A DNA stretch of 18,000 nucleotides, taken from assembly GCA_903813345.2 (NCBI GenBank), contig CAIIXF020000381.1:1-18000 (forward strand), given 5' to 3'. This DNA comes from Owenia fusiformis (Eukaryota; Annelida; Polychaeta; Sabellida; Oweniidae). The notes beneath the pieces were generated by a model. The model saw nothing but the letters and a program-made list of their open reading frames with translations, had not been told where the DNA came from and did not search any database. Made by a program: the position numbers and the translations under genes. Shown here piece after piece: positions 1 to 9,453 of the stretch (position 1 is its first letter; each line of letters opens with the position of its first letter).

Positions 1-68
1 TCCAGTCCATCAAACCAGGACTGGGCCCACAAAGAAGTATAAGGTAGAAAATTACTCATCGCTTCCAG

Positions 69-230
69 ACTATAGGCAAACGTCTGGAACGCGACAATAT
101 GCTATCCAAAGTTGACAACGATAAAACATTATTCAAAAACATTCAAAATGAAATAAAGTTACGCACAGCCGACATGTTTAATTTGATAACGTCATCACGT
201 TTTAAACAGAACACTGTGTGTTATAGTAGT
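69..230 (+). CDS. Candidate upstream exon, phase 0/0
   Basis: After a pyrimidine-rich CTCATCGCTTCCAG acceptor, 54 codons are open in one frame. The peptide begins TIGKRLERDNMLSKVDND and looks like a soluble helical protein segment. A GTATGT donor at 231 leaves phase 0, matching the phase-0 start at 782; a second donor (GTAAGA at 235) would not match. Without splicing, the frame meets a TAA at 271-273, so this could instead be the 3' end of an upstream gene. No family is recognised. Confidence 0.3.
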
Positions 231-781
231 GTATGTAAGACTATCCCACCCCAAGTGCTTTATATGATTGTATAATAGTATTGTATAACTGCAATATAAA
301 ACCAACACTCATCGTATATAACTCTGGAGAACGATATCCAACTCCTGGGCAGCGTATAGAACTCTTCACCGTTGAATTCAGATTAACCTTTCGTTGATTA
401 AAGATTAGGGTGGGATAATAAGATCATATAATGGTTGGTTCTGTATATCGTTATACTCTCGTGAGTATATGATATATTCACTCGTTACCTTCATTCACTC
501 GATCGTGAATATATCATATCATACTCACTTGAGTATAAACACGATATACGGAATCAACAATTATATTACCTCATATTATAAGATATATGTTATATAAGAT
601 TGGACCAAGGCCGCCTATCGCTGATGTCTTTGATTGGGATTAACCGATTCCTCCTGACGTTTCATTTTTATTTTATTTTATTTTATAAAGCACATTGCTT
701 AAACAGTTGATTAGACATTTGATTTGATTATGGTGAATGTGTTTCTCTTCCGATCAAATATATATGTCTTGCTATCTTTAG
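231..781 (+). other. Non-coding stretch, probably a short intron
   Basis: No open frame of interest. It holds an imperfect hairpin (427-564), a smaller inverted pair sharing CTATCCCACCCC (about 241-252) and GGGTGGGATA (about 407-416), and a TTTTA-type run near 664-687. Confidence 0.5.
427..564. repeat. Imperfect hairpin, arms about 58-64 bp
   Basis: The left arm 427-484 (containing TGTATATCGTTATACTC and GTGAGTATATGATATATTC) is the near reverse complement of 501-564 (GTGAATATATCATATCATAC, GAGTATAAACACGATATACG), around a short loop. AT-rich flanks extend the pairing weakly on both sides. This is the form of a small MITE or foldback remnant. No target duplication is clear. Confidence 0.7.
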
Positions 782-982
782 CTCCTTTCCATAACAGCCT
801 TAGACGAAGAGGTATCAAAGTTACTACAAAGCCTGGGCGATCAATCAAAACAAGATGAAAAACATTACGAGGCAGAAATAAAAAGGGCAGAAGAAGCAAC
901 AAAGAGGGCAGAGGAGGCAAGAAAGCAGGAGGAGAAACAAAGGCAACTAGCAGAGAAACATAAGGAACGAGCACAGAATGAT
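782..982 (+). CDS. Coiled-coil exon, phase 0/0, probably of the same gene
   Basis: A 201-nt stretch encodes 67 residues without a stop. It starts after CTTGCTATCTTTAG and ends at a consensus donor GTAAGA at 983. The last half is strongly helical and charged, with heptad-like E/K/R/A runs (AEIKRAEEATKRAEEARKQ, then QLAEKHKERAQND). An in-frame TAG at 779-781 closes the frame upstream, which fits an acceptor there. An alternative acceptor at 796-797 (CCATAACAG) would give a shorter phase-1 start. The donor leaves phase 0, and the next convincing acceptor on this strand (16316) also needs phase 0, so the two exons can join in frame. A reverse-strand ORF over 711-1106 is an antisense shadow. Membership in the same gene is inferred from phase, strand and order. 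Confidence 0.6.
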
Positions 983-1283
983 GTAAGAACTCCTTAATTA
1001 TCTTACAGTCAAGAATTTCGTTGATTGAACCACAGTTGACGTTGTCAAATACTTCATTTTTGTCTGATTGAATATTGATTGAGCTATCTGAAGGCAAATT
1101 CAACACATATATCTTTAAACGTTGATAGCTGGGAGTTACTTTGCATGATTTGCCTTTTTACACATGTCCCTGTTATGTACATGTATAAAATATAATCACG
1201 TGTAATATCAAACTCCCGTCGGCGCAAGTCTATAAAGATACACTGCATGGGAGTTTGGTGTAATATGAGAACTCATGTATTTA

Positions 1284-1998
1284 CACACCGGAATAGCTTG
1301 ACAACGGTAAAGTCAGACAACGTTGTCACAAATGGCGAAAATAACCGTCGCTTCAATTGGATTTTCAATAACTGTATGTTTAATGGAGCGACTGGCAATC
1401 ACACAACGGGTTTTTCTACTGAATATATAGTTAAATATGTTCTACCATTGAAATAAAGGGTTTAGTTTTACCAATCGAAATATGACACATGACAACGGAT
1501 ACTGTATAAATGACAACGGTACATGTAGGTGCGGGTCAAAAGTAATGTAAAATCGGGGTGACAACGGTAATATTTGATAACGGTTTATGTAAAAACAACG
1601 GAAAGTGTATTTTTACCGTTGTCATTTTCCTATGTTCCAATGCCATACATCCACCATAGTCCGTTGTCCAACTTACCATATGCCGTTGTCTAAAAATCGT
1701 TTTGCGAAACCTCTCTTGTAATTACCATATGCCGTTGTCTTTATAAATTACTCAAATTCAGATTCCGTTGTCATTGACGATATCGAAGACGCTATATTGT
1801 GGCGATTCACGACTACTTTTGATACTAAATTGGGATTTTATATAATACATCATCACAAGAGCTTAATACATGCGCAGAATTAGCGACGATTAAGTCCCAT
1901 GAAACGAGGACCAAGTGATTTAAGAGTTGAAGCGACGGTTATGTCCGCCATTTATGACAACGGTATCTGACTTTACCGTTGTCGGGCTATCCGGTGTG
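1284..1998. mobile_element. 715-bp non-autonomous TIR element with subterminal GACAACGG repeats
   Basis: Terminal inverted repeats of about 75 bp (1284-1358 and 1926-1998) begin CACACCGG and share GACAACGGTAAAGTCAGA and ATAACCGTCGCTTCAA, roughly 85 percent identical by eye. Between them the octamer GACAACGG recurs. Forward copies lie in the left half (near 1300, 1489, 1522, 1560, with variants), and reverse-complement copies CCGTTGTC in the right half (near 1616, 1661, 1683, 1732, 1765), so the element is inverted about a point near 1610. Subterminal repeats of this kind are often transposase-binding sites. It has no transposase ORF; the 69-aa ORF at 1247-1456 spans the left end and is not convincing. 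The flanks show no clear target duplication, so the superfamily is unassigned. Confidence 0.85.
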
Positions 1999-2655
1999 AT
2001 TAAGATAAGAACACTTCATCATGTTTTTAGGTTCTTTATTGGTGTCACGATAGCCTAAGCAATTAATCATTCATCATTTACTTAAAGCCTTCATACTTAA
2101 AGGCCTGAACTCAAAAAAGTATATTTGCCAGAAGGAACTTAGATTTTCTATACTTATTTTGAAAACGTAAGCACTTGATATTAACTTTTAAACTAACTAA
2201 TCATCCTTTCCTCTGACAAATCCTCTTCTGATCCTCTCATTGTTACATTCTAGGAAATGACCGAAAGGAAAATAAACAAAAACTGCTATAAAGACATCAC
2301 ATTTCGAAAAAATAATAGAATATGGGCCAGCTTTAAAATCCCATTTTGAAAACAAAGGACTTGATGCCCGAATGGATATATAGTTGGCATTTAGAAGTTG
2401 GTATTTGGGCGTTAGATATTGTTTTTGTGTTTGAGATCATACTTTCAGACAGAGTGTTTTGTTATCCATATGACTATCCTCCGATCAAAGAAGGAGGTAC
2501 GGATTCTAGACACCTGCTTAGGAGGATGCTATATGACTAGACTACCTTCATTTCCTTTGTTATGTTTTATGATACTCAAAAAGTAAAGCCATTTGAATTT
2601 AGAGCCCATCTTTTTTGAACACGGGGGAATATAATGCCCCCATCAATTATAAATA
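1999..2655. other. Non-coding stretch
   Basis: AT-rich, without recognisable genes. A long pyrimidine tract ending TTACATTCTAG at 2254 looks like a splice acceptor, but the frame after it stops at 2347 with no GT donor before the stop. The short ORF at 2346-2540 is unrecognised. Confidence 0.4.
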
Positions 2656-2776
2656 TGTACAGGTTCGGCAAAAACGTCCACATTTTTGTTTTGTTATACT
2701 ACAACATTTTAATTTAACAGGAAAATGTTTAAATCATACACCATTGGAAAGACAATTCAATTTCAAACAAAATGAT
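2656..2776 (+). repeat. Dispersed repeat, left copy of inverted pair P1
   Basis: Matches the reverse complement of 14520-14650. Shared blocks are GTACAGG, AAAACGTCCACATTTTT and a block reading ATTGGAAAGACAATTCAATT followed by TTCAAACAAAATGAT. The pair is clearly homologous but has small gaps. It is a dispersed repeat of unknown class. Confidence 0.7.
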
Positions 2777-3299
2777 TTTAATTCATTTCACATGAATGAG
2801 TATTTGTCTTGAAATAACATTTTGATTACCACAGGCGTCAAGATCTTGATTTGCTAATTGCAAAATACAGAATGCTAAGAACTGACCAGACATATATAAT
2901 CCCTATGCCGGCATTGGGGATATACTTCTAATAATAGAAGTTCAAAATTGTTGATTCATGTATCAAATGAAAGCAACTTGATTTACAAATACAACATAAT
3001 TTAGTTCCTTTACCATTTAGATAGGTATTGGTAATATAGCCTAAATAATCTAGTGAAGTCTGTATCAAATAATAACGCAGATGCGAGTAGGTAGTTACCA
3101 GTTTCAACACCAGGTGGCTCGTTCATGTCAGATAGCATGGCGGGTATAGTTGAGAGTCCTTTAACTTAAATTACATCTGTTTTAATGGTTCAATTTTTTA
3201 TAACCCTTATGTAACTAATAGTTATGCAAAATAAAATATGACCAGTAAAAGAAAATGTTAGCTGTCAAATACAAAATAATAGATTTCATTTTTTGTGAT
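2777..3299. other. Non-coding stretch
   Basis: No gene, tandem repeat or strong inverted repeat was recognised. The 60-aa minus-strand ORF at 2928-3110 has no recognisable features. Confidence 0.4.
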
Positions 3300-4042
3300 T
3301 TAGGCCAGGACATAGCATGGGTTTTGGGAAGTTCAAGGGCCACTTGATAGACATGACTTCATTTAGCATAAATTCATATATGTCTGGGTCTTTTTAGTTT
3401 GTGGACGAAGGATTCTGAGCAGTTTTACCCCCCTAGAATAATATTTCAGGGGGGGGTACTATATTATCATTCTATAAAATCAGTTATACATTAACTATAG
3501 CACTGATTTATAGATATTATGTTACTAGCACTGTAGTCAAGTGTTTCCCAAAGTTATAGGGAGATATGTTGATCGGGTTTGACAAAAACACAATTTATAG
3601 TAATAAATAAGCATATTTTCATTCGTTTTTTAGTCTCGCCAACTTTATTGTTGCAGCTTCAGAGAAACAATTGGCACCAATACTGCTTTAAGAAGCAATC
3701 TAAAATTATTTCCAATCTATGTGGGGAATTGTAATATAAAGAATGTAATGATCCAATACTATTTGGAATTTTAATTATGGCTTTGTTGACCCCTACCCCC
3801 TACCCCTTTTTAGTCTTACCGATTTTATTATTGCAGCTTCAGAGAAATAATAGGCAGTTATAGTGCTCCAAGTAGTATTCAAAAATCATTTCCAAGCTAT
3901 GTGTGACATTGTAATGTAAGTAATGTAATGATAAAGTACTATTTTGTATTTTTAATATGGCTTTGTTGACCCCTACCCCTTAGAAATGCAAGTGCGCGGA
4001 GGTGGCACAATTGGATCAGAAATTCTATGATGACTACTTATG
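3300..4042 (+). repeat. Left arm of long inverted repeat P2
   Basis: It begins TTAGGCCAGGACATAGCATG and is the reverse complement of 12932-13517 with high identity over more than 500 bp. A 14-bp block near 3355 is missing relative to the right arm. Both arms keep a C-run/G-run hairpin around CTAGAATAATATTTCAG (3426-3458). The left arm carries an extra internal copy (period 180, 3631-3810 and 3811-3980) that the right arm lacks. Outer ends are TTAGGCC...GGCCTAA without an evident target duplication. It could be a long terminal inverted repeat of a 10.2-kb element, or two separate insertions of one repeat. Confidence 0.9.
3631..3980 (+). repeat. Two tandem 180-bp units inside the left P2 arm
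   Basis: Both units start TAGTCT, contain ATTGCAGCTTCAGAGAAA and TTTCCAA.CTATGTG, and end GGCTTTGTTGACCCCTACCC. They differ at many sites, so the duplication is older than the rest of the arm match. The right arm has one unit, plus a short trailing segment resembling unit 2 (CTCCAAGTAG). Confidence 0.8.
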
Positions 4043-5490
4043 TCCTGCCTTGTATATTATTTTCTTCAAGAATATGTTTCACAAATGTCATAAAACACAA
4101 ATTTCTTGGGTCAAAAGCCTGTTTCAATGTTTAGTACTATATATAACCCAGTTAAATAGAATGTTAAAAGTAGCAGACAATTTTGCATTAAAATGGGGCT
4201 TTAACTTTAGTTCGAAAAAGTCCAAGGTCATGGTCATTGGCAAAAGGATAGATAGGCATAAAGTATGGATTCTTGGTAATTTGGAACTTTCAGAAGTACA
4301 AAACTACAAATATCGAGGTATTTATTTTGATAGAACACTTAAAGATTCTTACCATGTGAATAGTATTCTGGCAACAAAAGCTAAGAAAATGAACGGTATG
4401 TGTGTTGCAACCTTAACAAAGCATTGCGACATCAAAAGAGTACATTTTGGTACCACAATGTATAATTCAATGTATTTACCTGCTTTATTAAATGGCTGCC
4501 CTATATTTTTACTTAATGCCTCTATGCAAGATAAGTTCAAATCCATGCAATATAATATGGCAAGATCTGTACTACAATTGACCTGCCGTCCTGCTAGGGA
4601 AGCTATCCTAGGTGACTTAGGTTGGAGAAACATAACCGAAGTTATTGAAAAACGTCAAATTGACTATTTTATTTATCTGAAAAGTAGGTTAAAGCCAGGT
4701 TCTCTACATCAACGTATCTTTAACACAATGTATGAGAAGTTTTCCATTTCACATAACGACAAATGTTCATGGCCTTATTTTTCAAATATCAATAACATTT
4801 TGATCAAACATGGGTTAGACAGAGCCATTCATGTTGATGACACGGACTGGTATCAGGGATATCTTAAAATATCGAATGAAAGAAGCAAAAGCAGTTTTCT
4901 AGACACCATTGCAGACAAATCCTCTCTTGTTCTGTACAGCTCCTTAAAAACAAATTGTTTTCAAGAAAACTACCTTAAGACTGATTTTGACTTTTATGGT
5001 CAGAAACTGAAATTCAAGGCAAGATCAGGGTGTTTTGGTCTGAATACTGACAAGGAGCGATGGGGCCAAGGTAATGGGTTATGCAATTTATGTGATACGA
5101 ATGTCAAGGACTCTATCCAGCATCGTATGTTTGTATGTCCTCATTTTAACAATGAAAGAACTAACTTCTTTCTGAACGTGATAAACTCCTGTAATGAACA
5201 ACTGTCATCTAGCCTTATTTCTGCTAATATTCCAATTAAAATATGCTTGACCATGGGTGATAAAGCTTTCATTGACTGGGGAAATGAACAAGGTCATTTT
5301 TTAGATCAATGTGTAAAGAAATATCTGAAAGCAATTTATATTCCCTATAATAAGGATTGATGTATTTTAGTGACATTATGTATTTTAATTTTGACTGTAA
5401 TTGTATGCATGTTTGTATGTGGATGCACCACATTTTCAATGTGTGTGCCACTGTTTTAAAAGTGATTCCAATAAATAAATAAATAAAAAA
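4043..5490 (+). mobile_element. 5'-truncated LINE (non-LTR retrotransposon), 3' part
   Basis: The element starts within or just after the P2 homology (which ends near 4042), continues through a reverse-transcriptase C-terminal reading frame to 5360, and ends with about 100 bp of 3' UTR plus an AATA-type tail (ATAAATAAATAAATAAAAAA at 5471-5490). Such short-repeat 3' tails are typical of several LINE clades. No target duplication was found, and the 5' edge is approximate. Confidence 0.75.
4074..5360 (+). pseudogene. LINE ORF2 remnant: reverse-transcriptase thumb and zinc-knuckle region
   Basis: The uninterrupted frame runs back to 4002, but its first codon there is GTG, so the first ATG (4074) or an ancestral upstream fusion is more realistic. 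Numbering from 4002, residues 60-80 carry the end-of-palm motif LKWGFNFSSKKSKVMVIG. YKYRGIYFD (103-111) matches the YKYLGI block of LINE reverse transcriptases, and AREAILGDLGWRNI (199-212) matches the conserved LGW segment. C361, C364, H374 and C379 form a CX2CX9HX4C knuckle. The catalytic YADD motif, fingers and endonuclease lie upstream and are missing, so the product cannot act alone. There are no internal stops, so it is not very old. The clade (CR1/Jockey-like group) is uncertain. Confidence 0.8.
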
Positions 5491-5841
5491 TTTTCACTAT
5501 ATTTGACTCTCTATTATTGCTTCCAGGGTGGGGAAGTTGACTCAATAGGTTACTCCCATGATTTGAGTTTGACAGCTCAATCTTTATTTTGTCAAAACCT
5601 CCACAACTTCCCATGTGGGGGGTCTCACACAAACCTTTGAATTATGCTCAACTGCACATGGGTAAAGGGGATATTTGAAAAAATGATTTTGGAATAAGTG
5701 AGAAAAGTCCAGTCCTTCTCCCTTATTAATTGAATGAAATGGGGGGGGGGGGAGGAGGGGGAGTCATTCGGAGTTTCTTCAGAGTCAGAGTTACATGCAA
5801 ACTTTATCTATTGTAGAATCATTTTTAGATATAAATAGTAT
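5491..5841. other. Non-coding, contains a 12-G homopolymer
   Basis: There is a G12 run at 5741-5752, followed by GGAGGAGGGGG. The block around 5795-5815 (AACTTTATCTATTGTAGAAT) recurs near 11498-11516, so this is part of a dispersed repeat family also found at 11.3-12 kb. No gene is seen. Confidence 0.45.
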
Positions 5842-6084
5842 GGGAGCAAAGGTAATTCCGTGTCCTTTTTAGAGGCGAGCTAAGCGACATATATTTTTAT
5901 GAACTATATGTGATACTTACCAAGAAAAATGATGTTGGCAATTCTGAATCCGCGACGGCGTTGCTATGGTAACCAAGTACATAAGCCACGCCCACTTTTA
6001 GGGGCTCTTTTCAGTGTTTGGCCCATATCTTCGTCATTGTTGCTCAGATTTCGATGAGATTTGCACCAACTGAAAGGTAATAGA
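5842..6084 (+). repeat. Dispersed module, left copy of inverted pair P3
   Basis: Matches the reverse complement of 10284-10538 closely. Shared blocks include CCGTGTCCTTTTTAGAGGCG, TAAGCGACATA, TTACCAAGAAAAATGATG, TTGGCAATTCTGAATCCGC, GCTATGGTAACCAAGTA and CAGTGTTTGGCCC. Fragments of the module recur near 6340, 6750-6870 and 10172-10262. Confidence 0.9.
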
Positions 6085-6534
6085 TGAAGCAATCATACAA
6101 TTCATAAAATATGCAAATAGGGTGATTTGCACCTTAATTATGACGTCATAACTGTTTGTTTTTGTGTATTTCATTTTAATCATGATGTATAAATCTGTGA
6201 AATTATTATTTTCAAAATGGTCAGTAATGCTTTTAACTAGTTAATTAGTTTATTTCTTTTATTTGAGTTTATTAGTTTTTTTAGAGTCATACATGTATCG
6301 TCATAAAAATTTGAATAAATGTAATGAAAGTGTCCAATTCAGGCTGTTGCTATGGTAACAGCAAGTAGCAAAACAATCTACTGTAAACAAGAGAATTCTT
6401 TAGGAAATGTTACATTTTGACCATTTGACTGACATGTATTATTTTTAAAATTTAGTGACAGAAAATAACCTGATAACTATAGAAAATTATTTAATTTGGA
6501 TTGTGTTACATTATGATGTCATATGGGCAACAAT
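6085..6534. other. Non-coding stretch
   Basis: AT-rich, no gene. A short TTGCTATGGTAACAGCAAG block near 6345 echoes the P3 core and is itself partly palindromic. Confidence 0.4.
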
Positions 6535-6752
6535 CAGGGGCGCAGCAAGCTCTCGGTCAGAGGGGGGGGGGTGGTTCGGCACAATTTTTTTTAAAGATTT
6601 TGTTTAATTTTACAAAAATTCATGCAACTTCCTTCAAAACTGAGCTAGAAGCTTCGAGTCAAATGCATGTTAAGACTCTTCTTCTATCTAATGGTTCTAT
6701 TTTTATTGGTCACAGGGGGTTGCACTCATTACACCCCCTGGCTATGCCTATG
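6535..6752. mobile_element. Candidate 218-bp MITE
   Basis: The left end CAGGGGCGCAGCAAG is an imperfect inverted match of the right end CCCCTGGCTATGCCTATG (6736-6752). A G10 run follows the left end (6562-6571). Ends of the GGCGTAGCCAGGGG type flank many short invertebrate elements. The match is imperfect and no target duplication is clear. The 90-aa ORF across it (6501-6773) is an artefact of the repeat. Confidence 0.4.
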
Positions 6753-6780
6753 TTACCTATGGTAACAAAGTGAATATGCC
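6675..6780 (+). repeat. Left arm of local inverted pair with 7157-7250
   Basis: CTTCTTCTATCTAATGGTTC and CTATGGTAACAAAGTGAATA match the reverse complement of 7157-7250 in order, about 380 bp apart. The left arm contains an extra insert around 6722-6749. Confidence 0.75.
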
Positions 6781-7156
6781 GTCCCCATTTTTCATGACTT
6801 TTCTAAAGTTTTGCTTCTATCTTTGTCATCATGATGGCTCTTGTGTATATGAACTTTTCATCAAATGGAAGCTAAAGTTTGCTTTTCTTGCTGGGTTTCT
6901 TTACAGTGTTTGGTCCTTTCCCTTTGGCATTTGCGCTTAGATATTCATACTTGTAAAGAAATGGAATGAGAATGAATCCTAGTTTTCAGCTTTGACCTCA
7001 TTTTATGGTGAATGTCAAAGGACAAGGTACCAATTTGGAATCATTTTGAGCAATTCTACCTTATATCAAGAAAATAATCACAAAACCAGCTATGATACCA
7101 TAACGAGTATGCCAGTCAGTTAAACTACATTATCCATACATTTTTTGATTCACCTG

Positions 7157-7250
7157 GCATATTCACCTGGTTACCATAGCAACATCATATTGGATTAACA
7201 TAACCCCCCCCCATAACCAAAAAGATAGAACCATTAGATAGAAGAAGAGC
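7157..7250 (-). repeat. Right arm of local inverted pair with 6675-6780
   Basis: It holds GGCATATTCACCTGGTTACC and GATAGAACCATTAGATAGAA, the reverse complement of the left arm, with a C-run at 7204-7212 opposite the left arm's GGGGG. The interval 6781-7156 is non-coding, with weak resemblance to the P3 core. Confidence 0.75.
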
Positions 7251-7395
7251 TTTAACCCATTAGTGTCTATGTCCCAAATATGGCACGTTTTTTGAGTATA
7301 TTGGAAGATGGCAGCACTGTATCATTAGTACTTTATATTTCTTAGAAAAGAAGATACTAGAATAGTAGATCCCTCTGCAAGTTCAAGGTATCAGT

Positions 7396-8483
7396 CCATA
7401 GGCGATAGGGGGTCATTGCCATGCTATTGAGGGCCACTTGCATGTTTTGGGTGCCATCAGGGCCACTTAAATGTCTTTTGGGACCACAGGGGTCTACTAG
7501 GATGCATTTGGGTGCCATAGGGGTCCACTCGGATACGTTTGGGGCTTAGGGACCACTGGCATGCTTTTCGAGGTCACAGGGGGCCACTACCTGGGTGCTT
7601 TTGATGGCCATGAGGAACCATTTGCATGCTTTTGGCGGCCTCGGGAAGCCACTAGGATGGTTTTGGGGGCTACTGGGGGACAATAGGATGCTTTTGGGGG
7701 CCACTAAGATGCTTTTAGGGGGAAAAATTGGGCCCCATGGATGCTTTTTGGGCCACTGGGTGTCACTAGTATGCTTTTTTGGGGGCCACATAGGGACACA
7801 TGGGAAGCTTTTGGGGCCACTAAAATGATTTTGGGTTCCACAGGAGCCCATTGGAGTGATTTTAGAGGCCACCTGGGGCCACTGAAATGCTTTTTGGGGT
7901 CACAGGGGGCCAATAGGATGCTTTCAGGTGCCATAAGGATGCTTTTAGGGGCCACTAGGATGCTTATAGGGGGCATAATGGGGCCACTTGGATGCTTTTT
8001 GGGCCACTGGGTGTCACTAGTATGCTTTTTGGGGGCCACTGGGGCGGCAAATGGGAAGTTTTTTGGCCACGGGGGTCACTAGCATGATTTTGGGGCCCAT
8101 TGAAGTGCTTTTAGAGGCCACCTTGGGTCACTGAGATTGTTTTTGGGACAACAGGAGGGCCAATGGGATGCTTTCGGGGGCCAATGGGATGCTTTCGGGG
8201 GCCACTACGGTGATTTTAGGGGGCATGGTGGGGCCACTTGGATGCTTTTTTTGGCCACTTGGTGTCACTAGTATGCTTTTTTGGGGCCACTAGCGGGTGC
8301 AATGGGAAGCTTTTGGGAACACTGGGGTCAACTAGAATGATTTTGGAGTCCTCATGGGGCTTTTAGAGGCCATTGAGAGGCTTTTTGGGGCCACACGGGT
8401 CGATAGGATGCTTTTGGGGGCCACTAGGATGCTTTTAGGGGGCATAATGGGGCCACTTGGATGCTTTTTTGGGCCACTGGGTG
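7396..8483 (+). repeat. G-rich minisatellite, left block, with 251-bp higher-order period
   Basis: It is built of degenerate units of roughly 20-24 bp with consensus near GGGGGCCACTAGGATGCTTTT. A landmark CACTGGGTGTCACTAGTATG recurs at about 7755, 8006 and 8257 (spacing 251), and a truncated fourth copy ends at 8483, so whole multi-unit blocks were duplicated. The + strand is G-rich with many GGG to GGGGG runs, giving G-quadruplex potential. Several ORFs on both strands here (about 60-113 aa, PKSILVAP-type repeats) come from the lack of stops in the unit and are not proposed as genes. Confidence 0.95.
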
Positions 8484-8507
8484 CATAAGCACTCGTTGCC
8501 ATAAGTC

Positions 8508-8849
8508 GCACCCTCAAAACCCGGGTTTGCCGTCATCCAAACCCACCTTTGCAAAAAAACGAACGGTGCATTATTTGACTCGTTCGTGTTATTTTCGATA
8601 CTTTTCAAACCAGAATTTTCATTGTTTTTATTAGAAGGGTTCCTCGTAATTAACTCTTAACTGTATGGATATGTTGACTTAACTACAACGGACTTTTAAC
8701 AAGTTGTTTTGCGCATAGGGTTATAAAGTGTCTTGTATGATGCGCCCTCAAAACCCGGGTTTGCCGTCATCCAAATCCGCCTATGCAAAAATGTGAACGG
8801 TTCATACATAATTAGAGTCATTCATGTTATTTTCGGGAGTTTTCAAACC
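8508..8849 (+). repeat. Direct repeat of about 105 bp inside the insertion
   Basis: Copies at 8508-8611 and 8742-8849 (spacing 234) share CCCTCAAAACCCGGGTTTGC and CGTCATCCAAA, and both end in TTTTCAAACC. They diverge in the middle. The insertion therefore contains an internal partial duplication. Confidence 0.85.
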
Positions 8850-9298
8850 TATTTAGAGATCCTTGTTATCAATTGTAATATTGTAAGATTTTGGCCCAGA
8901 CTGACACAACAGAAATTGTCAACACTGGAGGATGGTAATAGCTCGTAATTGTATTTAAATCAAATATTATCCATATTTATGAATAAAAATAGTATGTCAA
9001 GTTCCTCATCTCTACTGGTCAATTTTCCTTGCTTTAGTAGCCGTTGACCTGATACATTATCTTAGTCAAAATAGAGAACGAACGAATATAAGGGGTCTTC
9101 TAGCTTTGCACATTTTAAACCAATCATAATACATAACCTTTTCTAATATGTTTAACGTCTTGGTAGATAAAAAATAACACGTATAAAATTCTAATAAAAC
9201 GAACTTTTATATTTCGTGGCCTCATTAAACACTTATTTCGTTTGGAATGGCCTTAAACCCTAGTCCGCGAAACACACATTTAAATAAGGGATTGGCGC

Positions 9299-9418
9299 AC
9301 CCGGGTCTGACTGTAAACCTCCTGTTCACTGTCGTATGAATTATGAATGTAGTTTCGCACAGTTGTCAACGGAAACAAACAGTGAACCCTGCTTTCCCGA
9401 ACCCGGGTTTCCAGGATT
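9299..9418. repeat. Inverted repeat with CCCGGG ends near the right end of the insertion
   Basis: ACCCGGGTC with CTGTTCACTGT (9299-9332) pairs with ACAGTGAACCCTG and CGAACCCGGGT around 9390-9410. It may be the remnant of a smaller element nested in the 961-bp insertion, or part of its compound terminus. Confidence 0.55.
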
Positions 9419-9453
9419 CGCCTCGCATGCCTTCGACTCTTTCTCACTGGGTG

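Larger units (their letters stand above)
8484..9444. mobile_element. 961-bp insertion in the minisatellite with 9-bp target duplication
   Basis: The minisatellite stops at 8483 after CACTGGGTG and restarts at 9445 with CACTGGGTG, then continues in register (TCACTGGTATGC). That gives a 9-bp duplication (8475-8483 and 9445-9453), though 8 bp is not excluded. The ends carry imperfect inverted repeats: CACTCGTTGCCATAAG to AACCCGGGTT at the left, and at the right GAACCCGGGTT (near 9409) out to CGACTC. There is no transposase ORF. A 9-bp duplication is typical of Mutator-like elements, and 8 bp would suit hAT; the class is undecided. Inside it are a direct repeat and a second inverted pair near 9299-9418. 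Confidence 0.75.

Noticed and set aside
711-1106. 131-aa minus-strand ORF with a hydrophobic, proline/leucine-rich middle
   Set aside because: It is the antisense of the coiled-coil exon; the leucine/proline run mirrors the purine-rich E/K/R/A codons, and the + strand has better splice signals.
2255-2349. Exon-like segment after a very long pyrimidine tract ending TTCTAG
   Set aside because: The acceptor looks good, but the open frame ends in TGA at 2347 with no donor, and no similarity to a known protein is seen. It would only work as an alternative last exon.
2836-2932. Open phase-1 frame after ATTACCACAG
   Set aside because: It runs to a TAA without a GT donor and does not match the phase of the neighbouring exons.
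4002-4073. Extension of the LINE frame back to a GTG at 4002
   Set aside because: GTG is not a plausible start here, and the sequence up to about 4042 belongs to the P2 inverted-repeat arm, so the first residues are a chance fusion.
7546-8517. Several ORFs of 61-113 aa on both strands with PKSILVAP- or GATRMLLG-like repeats
   Set aside because: They arise because the minisatellite unit lacks stops in several frames; overlapping open frames on both strands argue against coding. Similar ORFs at 9336-9962 are rejected for the same reason.
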